A stretch of DNA of 22,362 bases, from positions 1 through 22,362 of the forward strand of contig URYA01000007.1 in assembly GCA_900551975.1 (NCBI GenBank), read 5' to 3'. Numbering within the stretch: the stretch's first letter is position 1; every line of letters begins with the position of its first letter. The notes beneath the pieces were generated by a model that saw only the letters and a program-made list of their open reading frames with translations, made no database searches and had not been told where the DNA came from. Made by a program: the position numbers and the translations under genes. Below are positions 12,994-20,270 of the stretch, piece after piece. This stretch comes from an uncultured Collinsella sp. Lineage in GTDB: Bacteria; Actinomycetota; Coriobacteriia; Coriobacteriales; Coriobacteriaceae.

Positions 12994-13715
12994 CGGTCTA
13001 TGTGACAGGCGACATCCACGGTGGGCTCGACATGCAAAAGCTCCGCGACTGGAAGCTTGGGGATAGCCTTGGCAGCGACGACTATCTGATCATCGCCGGC
13101 GACTTTGGCTTTCCGTGGGACTTCTCTGCCGAGGAATGCGCCGATATCGCCTGGATGGAGTCGCGCCCCTACACGGTTCTCTTCGTCGACGGCAACCACG
13201 AGCGCTTCGACCACTGGGCGGAGCGCCCCATGGAGCCGTGGCACGGCGGGCTGACGCAGCGCCTGTCGGATACTTCGTCCATCCGCCGCCTCATGCGCGG
13301 GGAGGTCTTCGAGCTCGACGGGAAGACGGTCTTCACCATGGGCGGGGCGACGAGCGTCGACAGGGCGTACCGCATCCCGTACAGCTCGTGGTGGCCGCAG
13401 GAGCTCCCGGACGAGCGCGATTTCGATGCCGCACGGGCGAGGCTCGACGAGGTCGGCTGGAAGGTCGACTGCGTCATCACCCATACCTGCTCGACGCGCA
13501 TGCTCTCGCCGACGCTCTACCCGGGCCCAGACTGGGAGCGTCCTGATGTGGACCGGCTGACCGGATTCCTCGACGAGCTCGAGGATCGCCTGGACTACAA
13601 GCGCTGGTATTACGGCCATTTTCACCGAGACGGCAACCCGGACGAACGTCATACCGTGCTGTACGACCGGATCGTGAGGCTCGGGGACAAACTCCTGCCG
13701 TGGGGTGCGTACTGA
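12990..13715 (+). CDS. Calcineurin-like metallophosphoesterase 2
   Basis: The product has 241 residues. Motifs: VTGDIHG (D8, H10), AGDFG (D38), DGNHE (67-71), an ITHTC histidine in the last third and YYGHFH near the end. It has the conserved LMRGEVFELDGKTVFTMGGA block seen again in the next gene. Its start overlaps the stop of gene 1 and its stop shares one base with the start of gene 3, so the three are made together. Genes 2 and 3 are clear paralogues (same motif spacing, SWWP block, RLDEVGWKVD) and only distantly like gene 1. Cytoplasmic, substrate unknown. Confidence 0.93.
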   Translation: MTVYVTGDIHGGLDMQKLRDWKLGDSLGSDDYLIIAGDFGFPWDFSAEECADIAWMESRPYTVLFVDGNHERFDHWAERPMEPWHGGLTQRLSDTSSIRRLMRGEVFELDGKTVFTMGGATSVDRAYRIPYSSWWPQELPDERDFDAARARLDEVGWKVDCVITHTCSTRMLSPTLYPGPDWERPDVDRLTGFLDELEDRLDYKRWYYGHFHRDGNPDERHTVLYDRIVRLGDKLLPWGAY

Positions 13716-14452
13716 TGGCTATCTATGTGACAGGAGACGTGCACGGCAGGGCCGAGTACGGGGCCAGCAGGTTCGCCTTCAGGTCTTGGCCGCTGGGCCG
13801 GACTCTGACGCGCGATGACGTGGTGATCGTGGCCGGCGACTTCGGCTTTGTCTGGGATGGATCCAACGCCGAGAAATACTGGCTTGACTGGTTCGAGTCG
13901 AAGCCGTGGACCACGTGTTTCGTGGACGGCAATCATGAGAACTACCACGCCCTGGCTGAGCTGCCGGTGCGGGAGTGGAACGGCGGGCTCGTCCATGAGG
14001 CGCGACCGCACGTGCTGCACCTGATGCGCGGAGAGGTGTTCGATGTCGACGGGCTCACAGTCCTTGCCATGGGCGGCGCCACGAGCAACGACAGGCAGTA
14101 TCGCAAGGAGGGGAGGAGCTGGTGGCCCGAGGAGATGCCGAGCGAGGAAGAGATGTGGCAATGCCGCACCTCGCTCGACCGCGTGGGCTGGAAGGTCGAC
14201 TACGTGGTGACTCACGAGGCTCCTGCCGACCTGGCAGAGAAGCTGTGCCGGGAGCGCGAACGCGAGTATCTGGACGACCAGCTGCAACGATTCCTTGCCG
14301 AGCTCGACGGGCAGCTCGGCTACCGCGCCTGGTTCTTCGGCCACTACCACGGCGACGAATGGCGCGACGACAGGCACCGCCTTATCTACCGAGACATCGT
14401 GCCGATCGAAAATGCTGCGCCCGGCTCTAGAAACCCTCTAGAAATGCTCTAG
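13715..14452 (+). CDS. Calcineurin-like metallophosphoesterase 3
   Basis: The product has 245 residues from ATG 13715, which shares its A with the stop of gene 2 (TGATG). Motifs: VTGDVHG, AGDFGF, DGNHEN, VVTHEA and FFGHYH, all metal ligands present. It is a paralogue of gene 2, with an arginine- and glutamate-rich insert before the last motif (REREREYLDDQLQ). The last about 8 codons and the TAG stop are inside the terminator hairpin at 14426-14464, so the C-terminus (SRNPLEML) is encoded by the hairpin. This suggests the original stop was lost or the terminator slid into the gene. Confidence 0.92.
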   Translation: MAIYVTGDVHGRAEYGASRFAFRSWPLGRTLTRDDVVIVAGDFGFVWDGSNAEKYWLDWFESKPWTTCFVDGNHENYHALAELPVREWNGGLVHEARPHVLHLMRGEVFDVDGLTVLAMGGATSNDRQYRKEGRSWWPEEMPSEEEMWQCRTSLDRVGWKVDYVVTHEAPADLAEKLCREREREYLDDQLQRFLAELDGQLGYRAWFFGHYHGDEWRDDRHRLIYRDIVPIENAAPGSRNPLEML

Positions 14453-14464
14453 AGGGTTTCTAGA
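14426..14464. terminator. Convergent hairpin terminator overlapping a stop codon
   Basis: Perfect 17-bp arms (14426-14442 and 14448-14464) with loop AATGC lie between the phosphoesterase operon (+) and the lipoprotein gene (-). Each arm is itself partly palindromic (TCTAGA at both ends). It shares its core with the hairpin at 802-848. There is no T tract. Confidence 0.7.
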
Positions 14465-14482
14465 AATTAGACGCTTTGCGGC

Positions 14483-14992
14483 CTACTCCAATTCAAAGGT
14501 CTGGTCGAGGGAGTTTGACCCGGCGCCCATCCCGTCGACTTTCACTTCGATGGGAGACATGTCGTTGAGGTCAAAAATCGACACACCGTCGCATTCGCCT
14601 CCCGGCGCAAGCCCTTGCGAAGAGAAGCGGTCTTCCTGCAAATCGGCGGCAAACCCGCGAGATAGCATCTGCTTATTTTGATAAGCCGTGATGTAGCTAC
14701 CAACAGCGCATGAATCTGTCGATCGGTTGTTAATGGCGTGCCAGCGAACAACGGCAACCTTCCCGCCATCGCCAGCCGAGGAATCATGCACCTCGACGCC
14801 GGTGACTGAATACTCCATCTTGCCGTAAACCCCGTCTTCCTGCGCGTTATCAGAATCAGCGACCTGAACTGCCGTCTGACGATCGTCTGCCTGGCTGCAC
14901 CCAGAGGTCATAACTAGGGCGGCTGCCAGAACACCAGCAGCCCCAAAGTTCCGAGCTAGGTTGATTGCCTTTTTAACAGAGAGATGTTCCAT
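14483..14992 (-). CDS. Lipoprotein with DUF5067-like domain
   Basis: The product has 169 residues. The signal peptide (basic VKKAINLAR, hydrophobic GAAGVLAAALVM) ends in TSGC with the lipidated Cys at 32. After a low-complexity linker, about 55-169 shows the beta-sandwich pattern of DUF5067 (PF16729-like): a strand with VVRWHAINNRSTDS, then ITAYQNKQML, then FDLNDMSPIEVKV. GGAG lies 6 bases before ATG 14992. It is the last gene of a minus-strand operon after the KfrA-like gene and a small membrane protein. DUF5067 lipoproteins are common in Gram-positive gut bacteria and mobile elements, with no settled function. Confidence 0.85.
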   Translation of the reverse strand: MEHLSVKKAINLARNFGAAGVLAAALVMTSGCSQADDRQTAVQVADSDNAQEDGVYGKMEYSVTGVEVHDSSAGDGGKVAVVRWHAINNRSTDSCAVGSYITAYQNKQMLSRGFAADLQEDRFSSQGLAPGGECDGVSIFDLNDMSPIEVKVDGMGAGSNSLDQTFELE

Positions 14993-15026
14993 CGACTACT
15001 CCAAACTTAATTGTTTTTGAATGCCA

Positions 15027-15236
15027 TCAGCCAAACAGCCAAGCCCCAATGAGCATGACCACTGAAACTGCTGCAAGCGAAGCTCAGACGGCATTTTGAC
15101 GGGTGATGACACCGCTGATGGTGAGCGCATTTGCGCCGGCACCATCAATGACAGTCCAGACAAGTGCCGTGACCAAAAAGACGACTAGCCCTGCCGTTAT
15201 CAACTCACGGCGAGACGGCCTTAGCTTGTCGGACAT
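15027..15236 (-). pseudogene. Small two-helix membrane protein interrupted by UGA
   Basis: From ATG 15236 the frame encodes MSDKLRPSRRELITAGLVVF, continuing to the end of a first membrane helix (to about residue 30) and a short outer loop (DGAGANALTISGVITRQNAV), then TGA at 15086-15084. The same frame continues for 18 more residues forming a second hydrophobic helix (ASLAAVSVVMLIGAWLFG) to a TGA at 15029-15027. A TGG to TGA change would explain this: 69 residues intact, 50 as read. The start lies 3 bases past the stop of the KfrA-like gene, with AGGGG upstream, so it is coupled to it. It is marked as broken, but the 50-residue one-helix form may be made. Confidence 0.65.
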
Positions 15237-15238
15237 AT

Positions 15239-15931
15239 CTACTCGCCCCTCGCCTGGGCCATGACCTCGACCTTGGCCTCGGCCACGGCCGCCCGCTGCT
15301 CGGAGGCGGCGAGGCGGTCCTTGAGGGCGGCGACCTCGGCCATCAGGTCACGCTGGGCGAGGAGGGAGACGTTGAGATCGGCCTGAGCCTTGGCCGCGGC
15401 GTCGACCGCGCCCCTCATGCTTTCAATTCGATCGTCTTTTGCGGCTGATTCTGCCAAGAGCTGATTGTTCTCGGAATCGAGCTTCTTGAGCTGCGAGAGG
15501 TAATCGGCGACGGTGGCGTGGAGCTCATCGTTCTCAATTTCCAAGCTCGCAGTATCCAGCTCGAATTTCTCTTTGATGGCGGCGACCTGCTCGACGCAAT
15601 TAGATTTGATGCTCTGAATCTGTTCCATTGCACTTTTCTTGGCAGCGTCGGCGTCCTCGCGGGCAGCACGAGCCTCCATCGCGGCAGCTTCGGCAGCGCC
15701 CACGATGATGCGCTTGACCCGCTCGACCGCCTCATCGAGGACGGCCGATGCGTCGAGCGCAGCCTTCACGCCGGGAGTGGCGTTAGGGTGGTAGCCGTCG
15801 ACCAAGCGGGCGACGGTATCGGCCTGCGAGAGACCAAGGCTCGTGCTGATGTCCTTTATGGCGTCACGGGTCTCCGATGAGACATTCAGGCTGGTCATTT
15901 TCTTTTCGGACTGGACTTGGTTTTCGGCCAT
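15239..15931 (-). CDS. KfrA-like DNA-binding coiled-coil protein
   Basis: The product has 230 residues. Residues about 12-46 (MTSLNVSSETRDAIKDISTS, LGLSQADTVARLVDGY) look like a ribbon-helix-helix or short helical DNA-binding head. The rest (about 60-230) is one long Ala/Glu/Lys coiled coil. KfrA-type plasmid proteins have this head-plus-rod form and assist partition or regulate their own operon. ATG 15931 is chosen because TTGGAG lies 9 bases upstream; a TTG at 15946 would fall on that site. It heads an operon with the membrane protein and lipoprotein. Direct repeats at 16089-16113 lie upstream and may be its operator. Head family assignment is moderate. Confidence 0.78.
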   Translation of the reverse strand: MAENQVQSEKKMTSLNVSSETRDAIKDISTSLGLSQADTVARLVDGYHPNATPGVKAALDASAVLDEAVERVKRIIVGAAEAAAMEARAAREDADAAKKSAMEQIQSIKSNCVEQVAAIKEKFELDTASLEIENDELHATVADYLSQLKKLDSENNQLLAESAAKDDRIESMRGAVDAAAKAQADLNVSLLAQRDLMAEVAALKDRLAASEQRAAVAEAKVEVMAQARGE

Positions 15932-16088
15932 GATGCGGCACTCCAATCAACAACGGGCATGGCTCCGCCATGCCATATGGCTGGGAACAATGCGCGGCCG
16001 CTGTTGAGTTGTCTTTTTCCTGCGATCGGTGAGTTCTAAAAGGCGTCTCAAGTCATGCGTTCACGCAGGTTTTCAGTTGGAGAAATAC

Positions 16089-16113
16089 CGCACTCTTATA
16101 TAGTAGCGCACTC
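16089..16113 (-). promoter_or_regulatory. Direct repeats around a TATATA box upstream of the KfrA-like gene
   Basis: CGCACTC occurs at 16089-16095 and 16107-16113, 18 bases apart, on either side of TTATATAGTAG. On the minus strand this puts GAGTGCG on both sides of a -10-like sequence, consistent with an autoregulated promoter. The leader would be about 150 bases. Confidence 0.45.
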
Positions 16114-16117
16114 GGAT

Positions 16118-16702
16118 TTATCTTCTGACGCCCACTAACCCGCGCTCGCGGAGCACGCGGTACAGGGTCGATTTCGAGATACCTGTTGCGGCGCAGATGT
16201 CGGGAATTGGCGTCTCACGGGCGAGGTAGAGCTTCACGGCAGCGTCGGCCTTGACGTCCGCGATGCGCGGGCGGCCCCCGACATTGCCACCGCGGCTCCG
16301 TTTGACGGCGATACCCTCGGCCTGGCGCTGTCTGATCAGGTCGCGCTCGAGCTCGGCGGTACAGGCATGGGTGCCCAGCACGAAACGGCCGAATGCAGTA
16401 TCGAGGTCAACGGGCTGCTTCAGTGATATGAGCTTCACTCCTAAGTTCCTGAACATCAGGTCATAGTTCAGCAGCTGCCTCGTCGATCTGGTCAGGCGCT
16501 CCCAGGACTCGACCACCACTTCATCGCCGCGCTTCATCTTTTTGAACAACTTTTTCTGTTGCGTGCGGTCGCCCTCGCGTGCGCCAGTCTCCTTGTCTTT
16601 GAAGATGCGCTCATAGGCCACGCCAGCATTGACCAACGCCTCGATTTGCCTGTCTAGCTTCTGATCCTTCGTGCTCACGCGAGCGTATCCGTATCTGGTC
16701 AT
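16118..16702 (-). CDS. Serine recombinase (resolvase/invertase)
   Basis: The product has 194 residues. YARVSTKDQ puts the catalytic Ser at residue 10. DRQIEAL, VESWERLTRS and the long helix (ACTAELERDLIRQRQAEGIA) follow the resolvase fold (PF00239), and the end (IPDICAATGISKSTLYRVL) is the HTH_7 DNA-binding domain. ATG 16702 is chosen for GCAGGAGG 6 bases upstream. The size is that of plasmid resolvases acting at a nearby res site to turn multimers into monomers; inversion is the alternative. The gap before it (16703-16925) contains a 12-bp direct repeat that could be part of res. Confidence 0.93.
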   Translation of the reverse strand: MTRYGYARVSTKDQKLDRQIEALVNAGVAYERIFKDKETGAREGDRTQQKKLFKKMKRGDEVVVESWERLTRSTRQLLNYDLMFRNLGVKLISLKQPVDLDTAFGRFVLGTHACTAELERDLIRQRQAEGIAVKRSRGGNVGGRPRIADVKADAAVKLYLARETPIPDICAATGISKSTLYRVLRERGLVGVRR

Positions 16703-16752
16703 TTTCAGCCTCCTGCCTTGTCTTTTGATTTTCTCATGGGAATGCAAGGGGA

Positions 16753-16777
16753 GGTTTTGGCACTGGGTTTTGGCACT
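16753..16777. repeat. 12-bp tandem repeat before the resolvase, res site candidate
   Basis: GGTTTTGGCACT at 16753-16764 and 16766-16777. It lies 50 bases upstream of the resolvase start, where res sites normally are. The rest of 16703-16925 has no gene; it includes AGGTGTACCA near 16858, also found upstream of the copG-like gene. Confidence 0.45.
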
Positions 16778-16925
16778 CGCTGTTCACGGCATCGAGGGTT
16801 CGGTTTTCGGGTGCCGCGCAGCATACGTTTTGAGACGTTGAATATGAACAATAACAGAGGTGTACCAGTTAACCGGGGCAGTCGCAGATTCAGTTAAAAT
16901 TGATGCCACGGCTGTAAAATGAAGC

Positions 16926-16987
16926 AGGGCCGAAACGAAGCAGTTCCCGGGCAATTGGCGTCCGGCCAGACACTTCGGTTCGGCCCT
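16926..16987. ncRNA. Structured element, copy B (strand of action unknown)
   Basis: The outer stem pairs AGGGCCGAA (16926-16934) with TTCGGCCCT (16979-16987) and CGAAG (16936-16940) with CTTCG (16973-16977). The top (16946-16966) is CCCGGGCAAT followed by TGGCGTCCGGC, sharing 16 of 21 bases with the element at 6846-6900 although the stems differ. It lies 3' of the relaxase gene, and TTCTTTCC after it could let it end transcription on the plus strand. A relaxase-linked DNA hairpin is the alternative. Confidence 0.5.
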
Positions 16988-17014
16988 TTCTTTCCAGGAT
17001 CCTATAACAGGTAA

Positions 17015-17036
17015 TTGAATAGCAACGCGCTAGGGC
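17015..17036. repeat. Copy of a 22-bp word shared with 11124-11145
   Basis: TTGAATAGCAAC-GCGCTAGGGC differs from 11124-11145 at three positions. It lies 14 bases past the end of the relaxase gene. A shortened copy is at 11189-11206. It could be a recombination or replication site, or a trace of duplication. Confidence 0.5.
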
Positions 17037-17049
17037 AGGGCGAGGCAAA

Positions 17050-18249
17050 CTAGCGAGGCGTGTCTCCGCGCGAATAGTCACCGCGATCGACAACACGATC
17101 GTCCATCTGTCGCGACGCGGCGCTACCACCGTGCGCCTGGCCCGCGGCGCGGACACGGTCGTCGCCGGCATCGGGAACAGCGCCGGCGTAGCGGTTGCGA
17201 ATCTCCCTTGCGTAACCGCGACGCGCGAGAAGCTCATCGCGAACCGCCGGATCTTCGAGCAGATCTTCATCGCACTTCGGCGCAATGAATTTAGGGAACA
17301 AATTGTAGGCGACGCCCTTGCTCGCCTTCGCTTGCTCGACCCACGCCGAATACGCTTTCTTGAGTCGTTGGATGTAAATCTCACAGCGTTTCTCGTACGG
17401 TAACGCTCGCTCGGCTTCCAGCACGTTCTTTTCGAACGCCGCTTCAAGTTGTTTGACTGCGAAACGTCCGTCGAGTCGAGTCAGGTTGAAAGTGCACTTC
17501 GGATTGCCGGCTTCTTTGATATCGAGATCTGTCGCATAGACTCGATTGTTCTTGATGAAAATGTCTACGCCCCATGAGGCAAGTAGTTTTTTGAACTGCT
17601 CCATATTCTTTGGGTGACCTTCATTGATTGCAAGATGGATCAGCTCGCGCAGATTGTTTTTATAACTGTACTCACCGCGACCGATAATCTCCTTTTCTGT
17701 GTCGCGCGGCTGGCGATCACGAATCTTCGAATTTTTCTTTCCCTTTTCAAGTTGAGTAAGATTCCAAGCCTCGTCCATTTCACGGACCCACGCAGCGCGT
17801 TCGTACTTTCCGCGTCGCCCACCCGTCTCGCAACGTTTGCCGGTTAACAAATCGGTACGGTTAATCGCCATGTGCACTGCGTAGCGTTTTCCCGCCTTAT
17901 CACTTTCCTCATGCAACGCGACAATCACTTGTTGATGCGGATAGTGCTTCGCAAGCCATTGCTCCGCGTAGGCAATACACGCATCTGGGGTCATCTTGCC
18001 TCCGTTGCAGCTGCACTCCTCGGGCAGAAACGCGAGAATTTGATGAAGCATCGTTATGTTCTTCGCGCCGGCACGCGCGGGCCTGTCGTGATGAAACATC
18101 TTCCGCGTCATAGCCATCTCGGAAAACCAGTACTTTCCGTTCGCGAGGTTCCAGCCGCCGCGGGCCAAAGCACGCTTTCCGTTAATGTACTTGCGCAGGT
18201 GCTTCGCGTAGCGCTCGGACGAAACACCTTTCTGCTTAACGACGGTCAT
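17050..18249 (-). CDS. mobA: Relaxase (MobA/VirD2-like, MOBP type)
   Basis: The product has 399 residues from ATG 18249, chosen because GGTGAG lies 4 bases upstream and the start overlaps the mobC end by 14 bases. Motif I tyrosines are near the start (RYAKHLRKYINGK, Y14 or Y21). The metal-binding region reads HEES (H113) and VHMAIN (H126, N130), a PF03432 pattern in which one of the usual three histidines is replaced by Glu. The remainder is basic and helical; the last about 40 residues (RAAGQAHGGSAASR, then DDRVVDRGDY) are disordered. At 399 residues it has no helicase or primase domain. It would nick one strand at oriT and pilot it through a mating channel supplied by another element, since no type IV secretion genes are present here. 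Confidence 0.9.
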   Translation of the reverse strand: MTVVKQKGVSSERYAKHLRKYINGKRALARGGWNLANGKYWFSEMAMTRKMFHHDRPARAGAKNITMLHQILAFLPEECSCNGGKMTPDACIAYAEQWLAKHYPHQQVIVALHEESDKAGKRYAVHMAINRTDLLTGKRCETGGRRGKYERAAWVREMDEAWNLTQLEKGKKNSKIRDRQPRDTEKEIIGRGEYSYKNNLRELIHLAINEGHPKNMEQFKKLLASWGVDIFIKNNRVYATDLDIKEAGNPKCTFNLTRLDGRFAVKQLEAAFEKNVLEAERALPYEKRCEIYIQRLKKAYSAWVEQAKASKGVAYNLFPKFIAPKCDEDLLEDPAVRDELLARRGYAREIRNRYAGAVPDAGDDRVRAAGQAHGGSAASRQMDDRVVDRGDYSRGDTPR

Positions 18250-18823
18250 CGAGCTCACCGCCATCGGTGAAATAGCGCTGTTCGAGTTCTCTGATGAAGA
18301 GAGTGACTTTACGGGCGTTCTGGTAAACCTTTTCGAGCGTGCGGAAAACAGCTTTCTCGTTGTACGCGGGAAGGCCCTGAGCATGCACAAAATACATCAG
18401 CTGATTAAGGTTCGTTCCCTCGCGATACAGCTCGTGATAGATTTTCGCGACCTGGCTCATATCGAAATCGATCTTCTCGATTTTCCCGGCAAGCATCACG
18501 CGGCGGGCATACGCACTGACGGTCGTGCCGAGTACATCAGCCTGTTTGCGAATTGCCTCGTGCTCATCATCGGTGACTTTAACGTAAATGACCTTCGAGC
18601 GCTTTTCGTCCGAATCACCTGAAACGGGTTGCAGCTTTTTACTGCGGCCACCGTTCTTATTTTTGGAAATGACTAGATCATCGAGCGATTCATTCCAATG
18701 AATCAGTGCGGAGCGAATGAATTCGGCTTTCGTCATGCCCGCCTTTTCTGCCAAAGCGGAAAGCGTTTCGTATTCTTCAGAAGTGAGTGTCGCCTTAACG
18801 GTGTGTGGACGCTTGCAACTCAT
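18236..18823 (-). CDS. mobC: MobC-like relaxosome protein with two ribbon-helix-helix parts
   Basis: The product has 195 residues. Residues about 8-42 (VKATLTSEEYETLSALAEKA, GMTKAEFIRSALI) and about 78-112 (IYVKVTDDEHEAIRKQADVL, GTTVSAYARRVML) each look like an RHH fold. The part from about 125 (LYREGTNLNQLMYFVHAQG, then VYQNARKVTLFIRELEQRY) is the MobC family (PF05713). The gene runs into the relaxase with a 14-base overlap. It would bind near oriT, help open the DNA for nicking and repress the operon. Just upstream lies GAATCGGTG-AGGC-CACCGATTC (18846-18867), a good candidate target. The doubled RHH head is unusual for MobC. Confidence 0.88.
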   Translation of the reverse strand: MSCKRPHTVKATLTSEEYETLSALAEKAGMTKAEFIRSALIHWNESLDDLVISKNKNGGRSKKLQPVSGDSDEKRSKVIYVKVTDDEHEAIRKQADVLGTTVSAYARRVMLAGKIEKIDFDMSQVAKIYHELYREGTNLNQLMYFVHAQGLPAYNEKAVFRTLEKVYQNARKVTLFIRELEQRYFTDGGELDDRR

Positions 18824-18839
18824 ATGCCCCCCAGGAAAG

Positions 18840-19611
18840 CAGAGCGAATCGGTGAGGCCACCGATTCAAAAACCAATATGAGATTGCTTTCCTTTTTAGG
18901 AGCGACTGACGTCGCGCCGATTTTTGAAGTGACGCCGTCACTTCCTTTAGAGAAATGAAGGCGAACTTCATTTCTAACTTTATCGCCGCGTGATGCGATA
19001 AACAAGATGTGTTGGCAGATAAAGGGGGCGAGTATGGCCCCATTTATCTAGCCCAACACCAATCTTGCAATCTCCGGAACGGTGATTGGGCGAAACGCAG
19101 TGTAGACGTGGAATGAGAGGTCTCATTCCAAGCGAGAGGCCTCGCGGCGTTGTAACTGCGTGAAGACCGTGAGCGGAAGCGAATTTTTAACGCGAAGGAT
19201 GCTGAGTGTTAGAAATTCGCTGTAGCGAGAGCGAAGCGGTGATGCGAATGCGAGGGATGCCGAGTATTTGCATCGCCGCGCAGCGGGTTTGCGCCGCGGG
19301 CGGCGCAAACATTCGACTTGTCGAATCGTTTTTCGCAACGCCGGCGAAAAAGTTGAGGCAGCTTTCGACAATTTCAATGGCGCGGAGAGTCATTAGCGTG
19401 ACTCGCAGCGCTGTTGGATTTGTCGAAAGGTGACGCGGCTCGCATTGCGATTCGGATTAGCGAGTCGGTTTTCATGCGGCGGTCAAGCCGCCTATGATCG
19501 CGACCTTCGGTCGCTATCGATTTTCAAATTTTGTTTTGACGCAAGTTGAGATGCGAAACGAAAAACCGAAACGCCCGCGCGAGCCGTTTCGACTTTTGCG
19601 CGGGCGTTTCG
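18840..19611. other. Dense array of hairpins upstream of mobC; candidate oriT and leading region
   Basis: About 770 bases with no gene contain at least fifteen inverted repeats in a row: 18846-18867, 18902-18915, 18926-18944, 18952-18974, 18979-19002, 19017-19049, 19110-19129, 19132-19145, 19179-19220, 19236-19279, 19287-19310 (11-bp arms), 19311-19326, 19329-19351, 19362-19429, 19500-19514 and 19567-19611 (14-bp arms). Arms are mostly perfect and each stem has its own sequence. Open frames crossing it are incidental. Position upstream of mobC/relaxase points to oriT and the first-transferred region; single-strand origins or single-strand promoters are possible roles. Exact nick site not identified. 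Confidence 0.75.
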
Positions 19612-20040
19612 AATCAAATGAAAATCAATACGATGAGTTTTTGAGTTTCACGCTTCATAACAGATTTAAAAACTACGGCGTCGATTCCAACTGCCATCAA
19701 TCAACCGATGCAGTCGCAGTCAACTTACCGACCCAGGTCCAAGGGCGGAGCCCTGGCAAGAGCCAACGGCTGCGAACTTGTGGCTACATTTACGATGGAG
19801 GTACAAGTTCGCGTCTCTTGCGAGATTTTTCATCTCACAGCACATTTCACGGCAAACCATCGCCGCGCTTAGATCGCCTCGGTGTCCGGTGGCTGTCCGG
19901 TAGCGAACCTTTTACCGAGACGCACCGGAGACATTGCGTAACTGTGTCATGCCGCAACAATGTAAAAGTGTGACTGCCGAACTGTGTAATAACGCAATAA
20001 CGTAACAACGTTATTGCGTCACTTTTTAACGCCGCCAAGG

Positions 20041-20100
20041 GCGCCGGGTTTTTAGGGCAGAGCCCTAGTGCGCCGCCGGGCTTTGTACGGCGGCGCACGA
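20041..20100 (+). repeat. Large inverted repeat, left copy (two hairpins)
   Basis: The order is GCCGGGTTTTT, then TAGGGC-AGA-GCCCTA (20053-20067), then GTGCGCCGCCG/CGGCGGCGCAC (20068-20078 with 20088-20098). The right copy at 20271-20347 carries the same parts in reverse order and opposite strand. Confidence 0.8.
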
Positions 20101-20270
20101 CACTTGCGGAAAATTTTCAGGCGCGATTAGTTCAATGTTCAATTGTTCTGCTATTCCACAGTCACGTTGTTCTGTTATTTCGATTTGCCGTAATCGCGTT
20201 ATCGCACAGCTACGCTACTACGTAGTTACGTTATGACACAGTTGCGTTGTATCATAGTTCGGTTCCGCAA

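Noticed and set aside
709..15086. Recoding of UGA as Trp on this plasmid
   Set aside because: Several intact genes end in TGA at the expected place, directly followed by coupled starts, and TGG is used freely for Trp.
16890..17447. 185-residue minus-strand open frame overlapping the relaxase
   Set aside because: It lies in another frame of the relaxase gene and continues into the structured element; Arg/Ser-rich shadow.
19494..19973. 159-residue open frame
   Set aside because: It crosses several perfect hairpins, has no ribosome binding site, and the product shows no protein-like pattern.
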